The notes: generated by a model not told the origin, from the sequence alone. DNA of 64,000 nucleotides from Stieleria maiorica (GCF_008035925.1 NZ_CP036264.1:6605641-6669640), one strand, 5' to 3'. Shown: positions 51,600-60,740, counted from the stretch's first letter. Made by a program: numbers and translations.

Positions 51600-53009
51600 T
51601 CACGGCTTCGCCTTCAAATCGATGCAAACCATGCGTGTCATGTCGCGCAGGATCAAACGGCCCGCAGCCATTGCCATCGGCCCCCAGGCATCGTGCCCAC
51701 CGGGAAGAACACTGTGCCGGGCCAGTCGCTTGTATCCGGCCGGTGTCGCTTCGGCGACCGTCAGCGTGCCGTCGTCATCCAGAATCAGCAGCAGGTCGTC
51801 GGCAAACATGTAGGGGCCTAGTCCGAATCGATCGCTGCCGCTGTCCCAGACCTGGTGTCCATCCAGGTCCATGCAAACCATCGTTTTCGCGCCCACCTTT
51901 CGAATGCCGAACAGATGTCCGTCGCGATAGATCGGTGTCTGTTGCTCGGAACTGAATTGTTTCGGCTTCAGTTCAAAAACCGTCTGCGCCCGGATGCCGC
52001 TTTCGGTCTCGACCAACTGCAACATCAACGCCCCCGATCCATAGCCACGCGACAGAAACAGCCGATCATCCGGCAACGCGACCGGTGACGGGCTGGTGGC
52101 GTTGATTTCTTTCCAAGCGGTCGACTCCCAAAGCAGCGATCCGTCATCGGCCGCGACGCCGACGACACCTCCGCTGGCGCAGTAGACGTACGTGCGACGC
52201 CCCTGAAATTCCATCGGGACGACGGACACATGGGTCATGTTCCAGCCCCTGGGATTCGGCGTCTGCCAAATCACGTCGCCGGTGCGATAGTCGATTGCCA
52301 TCAGCAGCGCAGTTCCGCATGGGGCGACGATCAGCCGGTCCTGGTCCACCAGCGGGCATTGACCGGTGTACCATTCCGGCACACGCGTCCCGAAGTCACG
52401 TTCCAGATCGATCAACCAGTGTGACCGGCCGGTCGCGGCGTCCCAACATGCCAGATGACAGCGTGGTCCCATCGTGATCACGTGATCCTCGACGATCACC
52501 GGCACGGTCCGCGTCATGCCGTGATGAAAGGCGACGACCACGGGATAGCTGTTGCGCCAAATCTCCCGACCGTCGTCTAGTGACAAGCAACGCAGCGTGT
52601 CGGCCTGGGCTTGCTTGTCGTAGTCCAACACATAGACGCGTCCGTCGCTGATCGCAGCCCCGGCGTAACCTTCGGCGACGTCGATCGACCACAGCACCGG
52701 CGGTCCCTCCTCAGGCCAGGAGCGTGCCAGTTTCGGGCCGTCGGTCGCAATCGAATCGCGATTCGGTCCCAGGAACCCGGGCCACCGGCCGGAAATGTCC
52801 GAAGCGGTTCCGGGACCCGCGATCGGCTGGCCGGGTTCGGGGCGATCTGTCTGGCCGGCGGCATCGATGGTTCCGTCGCGTCCCGGCGTGCGCGGTTCCA
52901 AACCCTTCGGCGGGCCGGTCGCCAACCAGAACGCCAGCGACACGACGGCGATCGTCGCGGTCAACGTCGGAAGGATCGCTTCGGGTGCGTGAAGTTTCAC
53001 AAGAACCAC
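51600..53009 (-). CDS. PQQ-like beta-propeller protein
   Basis: 469 residues. One N-terminal helix (TATIAVVSLAFWLAT) anchors an exported propeller beginning RWPGFLGPNRDSIATD. Blades include RVYVLDYDKQAQADTLRCLS, HLACWDAATGRSHWLIDLE and LLMAIDYRTGDVIWQTPNP. Its end reads RMVCIDLKAKP. It is paralogous to 53029-54315 (20 bp apart) and to 45840-47663. Likely a BamB-like scaffold or ligand-binding propeller; no dehydrogenase motif was seen. Confidence 0.88.
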   Translation of the reverse strand: MVLVKLHAPEAILPTLTATIAVVSLAFWLATGPPKGLEPRTPGRDGTIDAAGQTDRPEPGQPIAGPGTASDISGRWPGFLGPNRDSIATDGPKLARSWPEEGPPVLWSIDVAEGYAGAAISDGRVYVLDYDKQAQADTLRCLSLDDGREIWRNSYPVVVAFHHGMTRTVPVIVEDHVITMGPRCHLACWDAATGRSHWLIDLERDFGTRVPEWYTGQCPLVDQDRLIVAPCGTALLMAIDYRTGDVIWQTPNPRGWNMTHVSVVPMEFQGRRTYVYCASGGVVGVAADDGSLLWESTAWKEINATSPSPVALPDDRLFLSRGYGSGALMLQLVETESGIRAQTVFELKPKQFSSEQQTPIYRDGHLFGIRKVGAKTMVCMDLDGHQVWDSGSDRFGLGPYMFADDLLLILDDDGTLTVAEATPAGYKRLARHSVLPGGHDAWGPMAMAAGRLILRDMTRMVCIDLKAKP

Positions 53010-53028
53010 CTGGACAAATTCAACGAAC

Positions 53029-54315
53029 TCACTGATCGATGCAATACAGATGCTCTTCGGTGCGGATAAAGATTTGGCCTTCGGAAAACGCAGGGGTGGC
53101 GTTGGTCACACCGTCCAATTCGTTCTCGGCGACCAATTCGAACTCCTCCGGGTTGGGCTTGAAGACAATCGTCGTGCCGCGTTGGCTGAGCGCGTACAAG
53201 TGCCCGCCGGCCAGCACCATCGATGCCCAATGATCTTTGGCGCGACTTTTCCACAAACTCTCCCCGGTTTCGGCGTCTAGGCATTCCAAGGTTCCGGGGC
53301 CGGAGTTGGGACGATAGATGTAGCGGCCGACCATGATGCCCGTGCCGACGCTGCTGGGGTTTCGTTTCTCGACATGCCACAAGCGATTCGATGTGGTGAC
53401 GTTGCCGGTGCCGCCGAGCCGGAATCCCATCGCCGGCCCGCGCAAGTCCGCCATGGCGAAACCGATGCCGTTTTCGATCAGCGGCGAGGAACTGACCGCG
53501 TCGTAACGTGAACCGCTTAGTCCGTCGCACCACCACAGCAGATCGCCGTCGTCGAGATCGTAGCCGCACACACGGGTGCTCATCGCGCAAATGATCTGCG
53601 GCCGGCCGTCGACCTGCGCCACCACCGGTGTACTCCAGGCTCCGACGTCGTCGGCGTTCTTGTCGCCGGTGTAGGCTTCGTCGGTTTCCCACAGGGTCTT
53701 TCCGCTGGCCAAGTCGATCGCGGTCAGGAAAACACGTGCACCCGGGCCGGTTTGCAGCAGGACGCGGTCTTTGTAGATGATCGGCGACGAACCATAGCCC
53801 CAGATGTGTCTGAATTCACCCAAATCCCGCGACCACAGTCGTTGGCCAGAGTAGTCGTAGCAGTACAAGCCGGCCGACGAATGCCAGACGACGACACGCT
53901 GGCCATCGGCGGCCGGTGTCGTGCTGCCGAACGGGTTCTTGATGTGCGTCGTGTCTTCACCGAACTCAACCGTTTGTGTCCACAGCAGCATTCCGTCGCC
54001 GCGATCGAAGCACAGCAAGCTGCGCTGGCGACCGTCTTCGCTGCCGCTGGCAAGAAACACGCGGTCAGCAGAAACGATCGGGCTGCCGGCTCCTGGGGCG
54101 GGCAGATCGACCTTCCACTTGATGTTTTGCTCACGGCCCCAGCTCAACGGATAATCGTTTCCCTCGGCGACGCCATTGCCGTTGGGCCCGCGGAATTGTG
54201 GCCAGTCGCCCGCACGGACGGTTGCGACCGCGAGAAACACCACAAGTACCATCGCCAGCGCAGCCAGCGGTTTTGTCACCTCGTCAGCCACCAGGACCCG
54301 TTCTAACGCCTTCAT
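53029..54315 (-). CDS. PQQ-like beta-propeller protein, first gene of the redox cluster
   Basis: 428 residues from ATG at 54315. The signal helix AALAMVLVVFLAVATVRA is followed by DWPQFRGPNGNGVAEGNDYP, the standard opening of planctomycete propellers. Blades: SLLCFDRGDGMLLWTQTVE, GLYCYDYSGQRLWSRDLG, TLECLDAETGESLWKSRAKD. It ends RTEEHLYCIDQ. In-frame codons continue upstream of the chosen start but lack character. It leads the nine-gene minus-strand run. Confidence 0.9.
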   Translation of the reverse strand: MKALERVLVADEVTKPLAALAMVLVVFLAVATVRAGDWPQFRGPNGNGVAEGNDYPLSWGREQNIKWKVDLPAPGAGSPIVSADRVFLASGSEDGRQRSLLCFDRGDGMLLWTQTVEFGEDTTHIKNPFGSTTPAADGQRVVVWHSSAGLYCYDYSGQRLWSRDLGEFRHIWGYGSSPIIYKDRVLLQTGPGARVFLTAIDLASGKTLWETDEAYTGDKNADDVGAWSTPVVAQVDGRPQIICAMSTRVCGYDLDDGDLLWWCDGLSGSRYDAVSSSPLIENGIGFAMADLRGPAMGFRLGGTGNVTTSNRLWHVEKRNPSSVGTGIMVGRYIYRPNSGPGTLECLDAETGESLWKSRAKDHWASMVLAGGHLYALSQRGTTIVFKPNPEEFELVAENELDGVTNATPAFSEGQIFIRTEEHLYCIDQ

Positions 54316-54731
54316 CCGCTCGCTCTCCAAGTGATTTTCAGCGGATCCCCGCTGGCCCCGCTCGGTTCCTACTGCGTTGAAGCACGTCGCGTTCCTACTC
54401 CGGGAAATCTTGATGTGCCAGGCCATTCCAAATGCCCGCATGGTGTCGAACTCCTTACGATGGCTCCTTTCTCCCCTGGCTTTGCGGGTAAGAAGGGCTG
54501 GGGATGAGGAGGCCAGTTGCTCGTTGGCGGCCGATGGAGGAACGGACCGGACGTCGGCGTGAATCGACGGCTGAAAAAGGCCGGCTTGCAGATTGAAAAA
54601 TCTTTGCAAGGAGAAAACGCAACGGTGCCGCCCACGCTGACACGCGAGACATCGTGTCACGGAGTGAAGTCGCGCCGCAGATCAGCATGCGCAAATACGC
54701 ACGCCGCCGAAAACAAAGGCGAGACGAAGCG
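54316..54731. other. Upstream region of the redox cluster
   Basis: About 415 bp before the propeller gene. It must contain the promoter of the nine-gene cluster. I saw no clear operator, riboswitch or gene. Confidence 0.4.
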
Positions 54732-54987
54732 CTAATGAAATAAGTACACGGGCAGATGCGATGCTTCGATCAACTTTTGGGTGAAGGAGCCCAGCAAGAC
54801 CTCGTGGATGCGCGCGCCGAATCTCTTTCCGCCGCTCCGCTTCGGCCGTCTCGTCGACGATTTCAACGCCGACCAATTGGCATCGGTAGCGGTTGGCAAG
54901 TTGAATCGAATCGTCAACAGCCACGTGTCCATTGGCCGAGCCGCTGACACCGACAAGCAAGCGTTGCCGATTTGAATCTTGATTCAT
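54732..54987 (-). pseudogene. Universal stress protein remnant with frameshift
   Basis: The first frame, from ATG at 54987, gives QRLLVGVSGSANGHVAVDDS and YRCQLVGVEIVDETAEAERR. A second frame gives ARIHEVLLGSFTQKLIEASH then LPVYLFH and a stop at 54732. The latter is the classic C-terminus of universal stress proteins. The two halves are joined only by a frameshift, and the total (about 85 residues) is much shorter than the usual 140, so the middle has been deleted. Confidence 0.75.
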
Positions 54988-55030
54988 GAGTCAGCCTTCG
55001 GTTTCGAAACGAGGCGGAAGATCATCAAAT

Positions 55031-55190
55031 CCTGGACACCAGCGCACGTTGGTGTTTAGCCTTCAGGCGATTCTTCTCGCTGCGAAGCAGCGACCGTGGG
55101 CGGCGAAAGCCTGGACACCAGCGCATGTTGGTGTTTAGCCTTCAGGCGACTCTTTTCGCTGCGAAGCAGCGACCGTGGGCGGCGAAAGCC
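55031..55190. repeat. Two tandem 79-bp units of the GTTGGTGT family
   Basis: CCTGGACACCAGCGC starts at 55031 and 55110. Each unit carries TGGTGTTTAGCCTTCAGGCG, a CGCTGCGAAGCAGCG hairpin and GTGGGCGGCGAAAGCC. These are uninterrupted relatives of the nested copy at 43229-43441. The surrounding 420-bp gap (54988-55408) contains no other gene I accept. Confidence 0.88.
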
Positions 55191-55408
55191 TGCGTACCAA
55201 CGTTCACGCCCACCTCCTGCTCGGTTCTCGACCACGCTGGATTCTTGGCATCCAGCTCAATCCGTTTGACCTCGTGATTTACGGTGTTTTAGCCATTGAA
55301 TCGCGGCACAATCGCGTTTGGCACGGCAATCGCGTTAAGGGCTCGTCACTCGCCGAGTGGTGAAGTGCACCGCTGCGAGAGAACACCATTCAAACCGTGG
55401 AGAGTGCC

Positions 55409-55576
55409 ATGTTGGGCTGGGCATTAACTTTCTTGATCATCGCATTGATCGCCGGCGTCTTGGGCTTCGGCGTCATCGCGGGAACCGCGGCGTCGATCGC
55501 GAAAATCCTGTTCGTTGTCTTCCTGGTGCTGTTCATCATCGGGTTGATCATGGGCCGACGCGGACCGGCGATTTAG
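55409..55576 (+). CDS. DUF1328 (YtjA-type) small membrane protein
   Basis: 55 residues: [20 protein letters not shown], then [20 protein letters not shown] and a C-terminal MGRRGPAI. It has two membrane helices, the invariant length and pattern of the DUF1328 family. A GGAGAG ribosome binding site lies at 55399-55404. The next gene starts at the base after the stop codon. The function is unknown; homologues are often stress-induced. Confidence 0.9.
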   Translation: MLGWALTFLIIALIAGVLGFGVIAGTAASIAKILFVVFLVLFIIGLIMGRRGPAI

Positions 55577-55753
55577 ATGAGAGCGACCCACGATTTTTAC
55601 CTCTTTGTTCTGGCATCCCTGATCGCCCTGGTGGCCTGTGTTTCGGGCTGTCAGCAGAAAGAGACGCTTCTGGATGTCGACACGCCCAACGGCGGCGTCG
55701 AGATCCAGAGGGACAAAGATGGTGGCAATGTCACCGTCGAGATCGGCGAGTGA
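55577..55753 (+). CDS. Small lipoprotein
   Basis: 58 residues starting directly after the DUF1328 stop (TAGATG). The signal LFVLASLIALVACVSGC ends in a lipobox with Cys at residue 25. The mature part is about 34 residues, ending GGVEIQRDKDGGNVTVEIGE. Its coupling to DUF1328 suggests a shared envelope-stress role. No family is recognised. Confidence 0.7.
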   Translation: MRATHDFYLFVLASLIALVACVSGCQQKETLLDVDTPNGGVEIQRDKDGGNVTVEIGE

Positions 55754-55803
55754 CGCCGCCGCCATTTGGTAGATGAACTCAATTGCTTTAGAGGAGTGTA
55801 ACG

Positions 55804-56043
55804 ATGCGTGCAGTCATTGGGATTGCCGTTTTAATGTTGGTGCTGGCATGGGTCGGCTGGGTGCAGTTCAGTTCACCCGACGGCGATCCAACCATCCGCG
55901 TGGATTCTGACAAAGTCCGCCAAGACACCGCTGAAATCGTCGAAAAATCGAAGCAGGTGGTCGATCGTGCCGCGGAATCGGTCGACGAGAACCTGGAGAC
56001 GGAGCCGGAGCCAGTAGCTGAGCCAGAAGCTGTCGATCCCTAG
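55804..56043 (+). CDS. Small membrane-anchored hypothetical protein
   Basis: 79 residues with a GAGGAG ribosome binding site. There is one N-terminal helix (AVIGIAVLMLVLAWVGWV), then a charged helical segment (KVRQDTAEIVEKSKQVVDRA) and a Glu/Pro-rich tail. Likely a short coiled, periplasm-facing protein. Same strand and small-gene cluster as DUF1328 and the lipoprotein, 50 bp further on. Confidence 0.65.
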   Translation: MRAVIGIAVLMLVLAWVGWVQFSSPDGDPTIRVDSDKVRQDTAEIVEKSKQVVDRAAESVDENLETEPEPVAEPEAVDP

Positions 56044-56111
56044 TCGTAAGGGCGACAACACACGCGTCACCCCGTTCATGACGTGAAGACAACCTTTTCT
56101 TGGAGACCCCA

Positions 56112-56690
56112 ATGACATTCCCTACTCGCCCCTACGCCGTACTGGCGCTTGCTGCGCTGCTCGCAGCCCCAGCGGCGACCGCTGCAGACAAGTCCGTTGA
56201 TGACCAGGCCACGAAACAAACGTCTGCAGAGGAGAGCGCGGACGAGACCATCACCGAAAAACTGCAAGGCCGCTGGGAAGTGGTCGAAGCAGTCAATCAA
56301 GGCCGGCCGCTGCCCGAAGTGGAGGTGAGTGGGACCTACGTGACGATCGCGATCAACCGGATCGTTACCTATGATCGCGACGATCGGCAACGTTTTCGGG
56401 CCGTGTTCCGAGTCGATTCATCGACCAACCCGGTTCAGATCACGATGACGTCCGTGCCGAAGCTTGCCCGCCCCAGCGAGATCGACCCGCCGCCCAAACC
56501 AGACGAGGCGGTCGCGCCGGGGATCCTGCGGTTTGACAACGAGCATCAATGGACGCTGTGCTACGCGGTCGGTGATGCCGAGCGGCCGACCAAATTCGAT
56601 TCGCCCAAAGGCAGCAAGAACATGTTGATGACGCTGCGGCGGCGCCCGGGCGACCCGGTGCCGGATGTGCAGGACACCAATGCGAAATAG
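56112..56690 (+). CDS. Exported TIGR03067-like protein
   Basis: 192 residues from ATG at 56112, with GGAG nine bases upstream. The signal peptide ends at ATAADK. The body begins LQGRWEVVEAVNQGRPLPE and continues as a lipocalin-like barrel with FDNEHQWTLCYAVGDAERPT and NMLMTLRRR. This fits the planctomycete TIGR03067 domain family of unknown function. Confidence 0.65.
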   Translation: MTFPTRPYAVLALAALLAAPAATAADKSVDDQATKQTSAEESADETITEKLQGRWEVVEAVNQGRPLPEVEVSGTYVTIAINRIVTYDRDDRQRFRAVFRVDSSTNPVQITMTSVPKLARPSEIDPPPKPDEAVAPGILRFDNEHQWTLCYAVGDAERPTKFDSPKGSKNMLMTLRRRPGDPVPDVQDTNAK

Positions 56691-56732
56691 GGACGAAGGA
56701 TGAATGGCATGGGGTTTGGAGAGGACGGATAC

Positions 56733-56808
56733 GGCAACCGTTGGTGTCTAGCCCTTAGGCGATTCCCGGTCGCTGCGAATCAGCGACGGTGGGCGGCTAA
56801 GGCTGGTC
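56733..56808. repeat. GTTGGTGT-family repeat, diverged copy
   Basis: GTTGGTGTCTAGCCCTTAGG, CGCTGCGAATCAGCG hairpin, GTGGGCGGCTAAGGC. A single-copy relative of 55031-55190. Confidence 0.75.
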
Positions 56809-56881
56809 CGAGCACCTGTGCCCGCCCCATTTAGCACGACGAGTGAGAACGACCTCGGTCTGAATGCTGGGGGAAAAACGA

Positions 56882-57358
56882 ATGCTCGATTTAATCGACT
56901 GGGAAAACCTTCAAGCGATCGCCATCGCCGCCGGTTGTGGTGCGGCGCTCGGGATCGAGCGTGAGATCGCGGGCAAGCCGGCGGGGATTCGAACCCACAT
57001 CTTCGTCTGCGCGGGGTCGGCGCTGATGATGATTCTGGGGCAAGAGGTGGTCCAACAATTCCAGCAGCAAGAGACGGACAGGTTGATCAACACAGATCCG
57101 ATCCGGATTTTGCAGGCGATTGTCGTCGGGATCAGCTTTTTAGGTGCCGGCACGATCGTGCATGATCGCGATCAGAGCGTCGAAGGCTTGACAACGGCGG
57201 CCACAATTTACTTGACCGCCGGGATCGGCGTCGCGGCAGCTGTGGGGCGTGTAACGCTGGCGTTGACGGTGACGGGTTTTGCCGTCGCGGTGTTGGTGTT
57301 GCTCGGTCTATTGGAGCGTCGCATTGCAGTGTTCAATGCGGACCGAGAGAAAGAATGA
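56882..57358 (+). CDS. MgtC/SapB family membrane protein
   Basis: 158 residues from ATG at 56882 (GGGGGAAAAACGA upstream). The N-terminal GCGAALGIEREIAGKPAGIR and RTHIFVCAGSALMMI, then ISFLGAGTIVHDRDQSVEG and LTTAATIYLTAGIGVAA, are the MgtC signature. Four to five membrane helices; the C-terminal ACT-like domain of long MgtC proteins is absent. Possibly involved in magnesium or envelope homeostasis. It is followed 21 bp later by the C39-like gene. Confidence 0.92.
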   Translation: MLDLIDWENLQAIAIAAGCGAALGIEREIAGKPAGIRTHIFVCAGSALMMILGQEVVQQFQQQETDRLINTDPIRILQAIVVGISFLGAGTIVHDRDQSVEGLTTAATIYLTAGIGVAAAVGRVTLALTVTGFAVAVLVLLGLLERRIAVFNADREKE

Positions 57359-57379
57359 TGGTTTTTGCGGTACCGCAAC

Positions 57380-58231
57380 ATGGCAACTGATTTATTGATC
57401 GCGATCGCAGCCATGACGATCGTCAGTGCCGCCTGTGGTTGGGCCGCAGCTCGTCGTGCCTATTCTGACCGGGGGCAGTGGAACATCGCGTTTCTTGCCG
57501 TCGCGGTGTTGTCGACGGTCTTTTTCTTATTCTATGGCTCCGGGCAACTGTTCTGGGCGCGTCTCGTTCCGTCATCGGCTGCAATCATCTACACCAATCT
57601 GTCTGCCATCTTTGCGGCTTTGGCCGCGGGCTGGGCGTGGCGGGTGCCGGACACGCCGGCATGGCGACGCGGGTTGCTGGTGGCAGCGTTGGGCGTCGGG
57701 TCGATGATGGCGATCACCTGGTCGCTGTTGTCGATCGCCGTGCGTCCACCTCCGGCCGGGGGCGACGAATGGGACAACGGCGTCGCACTCCAAACGTCGT
57801 GGGCAACTTGCAGCCCCGCAGCGGCCGCGACGCTGTTTCGCGCCGAAGGCATCGAGGTAAGTGAGGCTGAACTTATCCCGCTTTGCCTGACCGATGCCAG
57901 CGGCACGCCGACGCTGGGGTTGTATCGCGGGATCAAAAAGATCGCCGATCGGAACGCCCGTGACGTGGTTCTGGTCGACGGAGCGAGCGACGATTTGATC
58001 GCGGACGATGATTGGCCGGTGTTGCTGGCGGTCGAGTTGCCGTATGGAGTCGACGATCGGCGATACGTGGATCAATGGGGCTGGATTCCCGGCATGGGAC
58101 ACTCCGTCGTTGCACTGGGGACAACTCCCGACGGCGGCCTTGTGATCGGTGATCCGTCGGTCGGCCTGGAATGGTGGACCGAAGCGGACCTGCGGGTGCT
58201 GTGGCACGGTGTGGGGATTCGCGTAAAGTAA
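57380..58231 (+). CDS. Membrane protein with C-terminal C39-like cysteine protease domain (second copy)
   Basis: 283 residues from ATG at 57380. It has the same plan as 6707-7618: four membrane helices (about residues 4-20, 36-53, 66-84, 98-118) and a papain-like domain with Cys144 (SWATCSPAAAATLF), His241 (GMGHSVVALG) and Asp258 (VIGDPSVGLEWW). The Gly after the nucleophile is Ser here. The gene is sandwiched between MgtC and an aldehyde dehydrogenase with short gaps, so it is probably co-transcribed. The substrate is unknown. Confidence 0.75.
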   Translation: MATDLLIAIAAMTIVSAACGWAAARRAYSDRGQWNIAFLAVAVLSTVFFLFYGSGQLFWARLVPSSAAIIYTNLSAIFAALAAGWAWRVPDTPAWRRGLLVAALGVGSMMAITWSLLSIAVRPPPAGGDEWDNGVALQTSWATCSPAAAATLFRAEGIEVSEAELIPLCLTDASGTPTLGLYRGIKKIADRNARDVVLVDGASDDLIADDDWPVLLAVELPYGVDDRRYVDQWGWIPGMGHSVVALGTTPDGGLVIGDPSVGLEWWTEADLRVLWHGVGIRVK

Positions 58232-58266
58232 ACGTACAGCACAGACACTCCAATCGACACAAAACC

Positions 58267-59637
58267 ATGACCATCGCGAGCATCAATCCGGCGACCAATC
58301 AAACACTCGAAAAGTTCGAACCGCTGGCCAAGGACGACGTGATCGATGCGATCGGCGTCGCTCACGGGGCTTATCAAGGCTGGCGAAAGGAGTCGTTCGC
58401 CAATCGCAAACGCTGTTTGCTAAAGTTCGCCGAACTGCTGCGGGCCGAGGCGGACCAACACGCCCGTACGATCACGACCGACATGGGCAAGCGGATCGCG
58501 GAAAGCCAGTACGAGATCGAATACTGCGCGATGATCGCAGAGTTTTACGCCAACGGGGCCGAGCGTTTTTTGGCCGACCAACCGATGCAGGTCGATGGGG
58601 TCGACGCCTACATCCATTACGAGCCTTTGGGCGTCCTGCTGGGTGTGATGCCGTGGAATTTCCCATTTTATCAAGTCGTCCGCTTTGCCGCGCCGAACAT
58701 CATGGCCGGCAACACCGTGATGATCAAACACGCCAGCAATGTTCCCCAGTGCGCCCGGTCGGTGGAATCTCTATTCCATCGTTGCGGGCTACCGGACGGC
58801 GTCTACACCAACCTGTTCATACCGACGGAATTCGTCGAAACGATCATCGCCGACCGGCGCGTTCAAGGCGTTTCACTGACCGGCAGCGAACCGGCGGGGG
58901 CAGCCGTGGCGGCACTGGCCGGTAAAAATCTCAAACGCAGCGTGTTGGAACTGGGCGGCAACGACCCCTTCATCGTGCTCGAAGACGCCGACTTGGATCA
59001 CGTTGTCGAGCAGGCCGTCAAAGGCCGGATCGTTAACGCCGGTCAATCCTGTGTCGCCTCCAAACGCTTCATCGTCGTCGAATCCGTCGCCGATCGGTTC
59101 TTGGCCGGATTCAAGGAACAGTTGTCCGCGCTGAACATGGGGGACCCGATGGATGAAGCGACGACGCTGGCACCGCTGTCAACCGAGGGTGCGGCCGTGA
59201 AGTTGTTGGAACAGGTCCGAGCTTCCGTCGATGCCGGCGCGAGCGTGTTGTTGGGAGGCGATCGGCCCGACCGCGAGGGGGCCTACTTTAATCCGACCTT
59301 GCTGACCGACGTCACGCCCGACATGCCCACGTTTGATCAAGAATTGTTCGGCCCGGTCGCGACCGTGTACGTCGTCAAAGACGAAGCGGCGGCGATCGAG
59401 TTGGCAAACCAGTCGTCTTACGGTCTGGGCGGATGCGTTTTCACCGCCGACGTCGACCGTGGCCGTCGGGTGGCCGAACAGATCGAGTCCGGCATGGTGT
59501 TTGTCAACCAGCCGACGCGTTCGCAAGCCGAATTGCCGTTCGGCGGAATCAAGAACAGCGGCTACGGCCGCGAACTGTCCCATTTGGGCATTCTCGAATT
59601 CGTCAACAAGAAGCTGATTCACTTGGGCACCAAGTAG
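58267..59637 (+). CDS. NAD(P)-dependent aldehyde dehydrogenase, succinate-semialdehyde type
   Basis: 456 residues from ATG at 58267. It has VMPWNFPFYQVVRFAAPNIM, Lys in MIKHASN, Glu in LELGGNDPFIVLEDADLD and the catalytic Cys in NAGQSCVASKRFIVVE. The pattern is closest to GabD-like succinate-semialdehyde dehydrogenases. It lacks the CoA-acylating features of PduP and is not part of the BMC operon. It lies 35 bp after the C39-like gene. Confidence 0.92.
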   Translation: MTIASINPATNQTLEKFEPLAKDDVIDAIGVAHGAYQGWRKESFANRKRCLLKFAELLRAEADQHARTITTDMGKRIAESQYEIEYCAMIAEFYANGAERFLADQPMQVDGVDAYIHYEPLGVLLGVMPWNFPFYQVVRFAAPNIMAGNTVMIKHASNVPQCARSVESLFHRCGLPDGVYTNLFIPTEFVETIIADRRVQGVSLTGSEPAGAAVAALAGKNLKRSVLELGGNDPFIVLEDADLDHVVEQAVKGRIVNAGQSCVASKRFIVVESVADRFLAGFKEQLSALNMGDPMDEATTLAPLSTEGAAVKLLEQVRASVDAGASVLLGGDRPDREGAYFNPTLLTDVTPDMPTFDQELFGPVATVYVVKDEAAAIELANQSSYGLGGCVFTADVDRGRRVAEQIESGMVFVNQPTRSQAELPFGGIKNSGYGRELSHLGILEFVNKKLIHLGTK

Positions 59638-59906
59638 GATCTCTCGTCGTGGCAGAAACCCGGGGTGGATAAACGACCGCGCGCGACGGTTCCTCCGCCG
59701 TCGTGACGTTGCGATCGCCTCCGCTCGCTGCGACACGTCCTGTGTTGAACGCATCGGACTCAATCGGCGAGAGCTGTCGCGTGGGATCTGTTCGGAACGC
59801 TGCGCGGTTCTACAGGGGCGGCATCGATGACCGGTCGATTGGCATGCGGCGTGCAAGCGGCGGTGGTTTTCCCAATCACCAACGCACCGAGAGCCTCCAA
59901 TCGATC

Positions 59907-60677
59907 ATGAATGAACCATCCACGCCAACGATCACCACCGTCCGCAATGTTTCCAAGGTCTATCAGCAAGGCGACCGGACGGTTGCCGCACTGCACGACG
60001 TCAATCTGTCGATTCAATCGGGCGCGTTCGTGGCCGTGATGGGGGCCAGCGGTTCCGGAAAGAGTACGCTGCTTCATCTGATGAGCGGTTTGACTCAACC
60101 CACGTCCGGCGATATCAGCGTCGAGGGGCAATCATTGGCCGCACTCAGTGATCTCCAGTTGACTCGGTTTCGTCGCCGACGCATCGGGCTGGTGTTCCAA
60201 GACTTTAATCTGATCCCTTCGTTGACGGCTCGTGACAATTTGTTGTTTCCGATTCATGCCGCCGGGATCAAGCAATGTGACGAGGCGGAGATCGACGCGT
60301 TGGCAACACGATTGGGAATTCAAGACCGTCTGAATCATCGGCCGGATGCACTCAGCGGTGGCGAGCGACAAAGGGTCGCGATCGGACGTTCGTTGATCAC
60401 GAACCCGGCAATCGTGTTTGCCGACGAGCCGACGGGAAGTTTGGATTCGGTGACGGGGCAGACGATTTGCCGACTGCTGCGCGAGTTGTGCGATCAGCAG
60501 CAACGGACGGTCGTGGTCGTGACACACGAACCCAGCGTCGCCGTCTGGGCGGACCAGATCGTGGTGCTTAAAGATGGTGCGGTCGTGGAGCAATTCCCCA
60601 CAGGGGAGTTCCGCGACGCGCAGTCGTTGGCGGCCCACTACCAGCAGGTCATCGGCGCAGAACTGGCACTGAGCTAA
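59907..60677 (+). CDS. ABC transporter ATP-binding protein (LolD/MacB-like)
   Basis: 256 residues from ATG at 59907. Walker A GASGSGKSTLLHLMSGL, Q-loop VFQDFNLIPSLTARDNL, signature ALSGGERQRVAIGRS, Walker B AIVFADEPTGSLDS and H-loop VVVTHEP are all present. The sequence resembles the LolD/MacB/FtsE group that works with MacB-type permeases. No permease is adjacent. Confidence 0.95.
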   Translation: MNEPSTPTITTVRNVSKVYQQGDRTVAALHDVNLSIQSGAFVAVMGASGSGKSTLLHLMSGLTQPTSGDISVEGQSLAALSDLQLTRFRRRRIGLVFQDFNLIPSLTARDNLLFPIHAAGIKQCDEAEIDALATRLGIQDRLNHRPDALSGGERQRVAIGRSLITNPAIVFADEPTGSLDSVTGQTICRLLRELCDQQQRTVVVVTHEPSVAVWADQIVVLKDGAVVEQFPTGEFRDAQSLAAHYQQVIGAELALS

Positions 60678-60740
60678 GACGGGACGAATGTCAAATCATT
60701 CGATCAAGCGTTCCCGAGTCTTGGCCGCGTTCGGAAAACA

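Noticed and set aside
45840-54315. Beta-propellers as PQQ-dependent alcohol dehydrogenases
   Set aside because: They are shorter than quinoprotein dehydrogenases and no active-site disulfide or catalytic Asp motif was seen.
55175-55363. 62-residue open frame after the 79-bp repeats
   Set aside because: It starts in repeat sequence and has no ribosome binding site or recognisable product.
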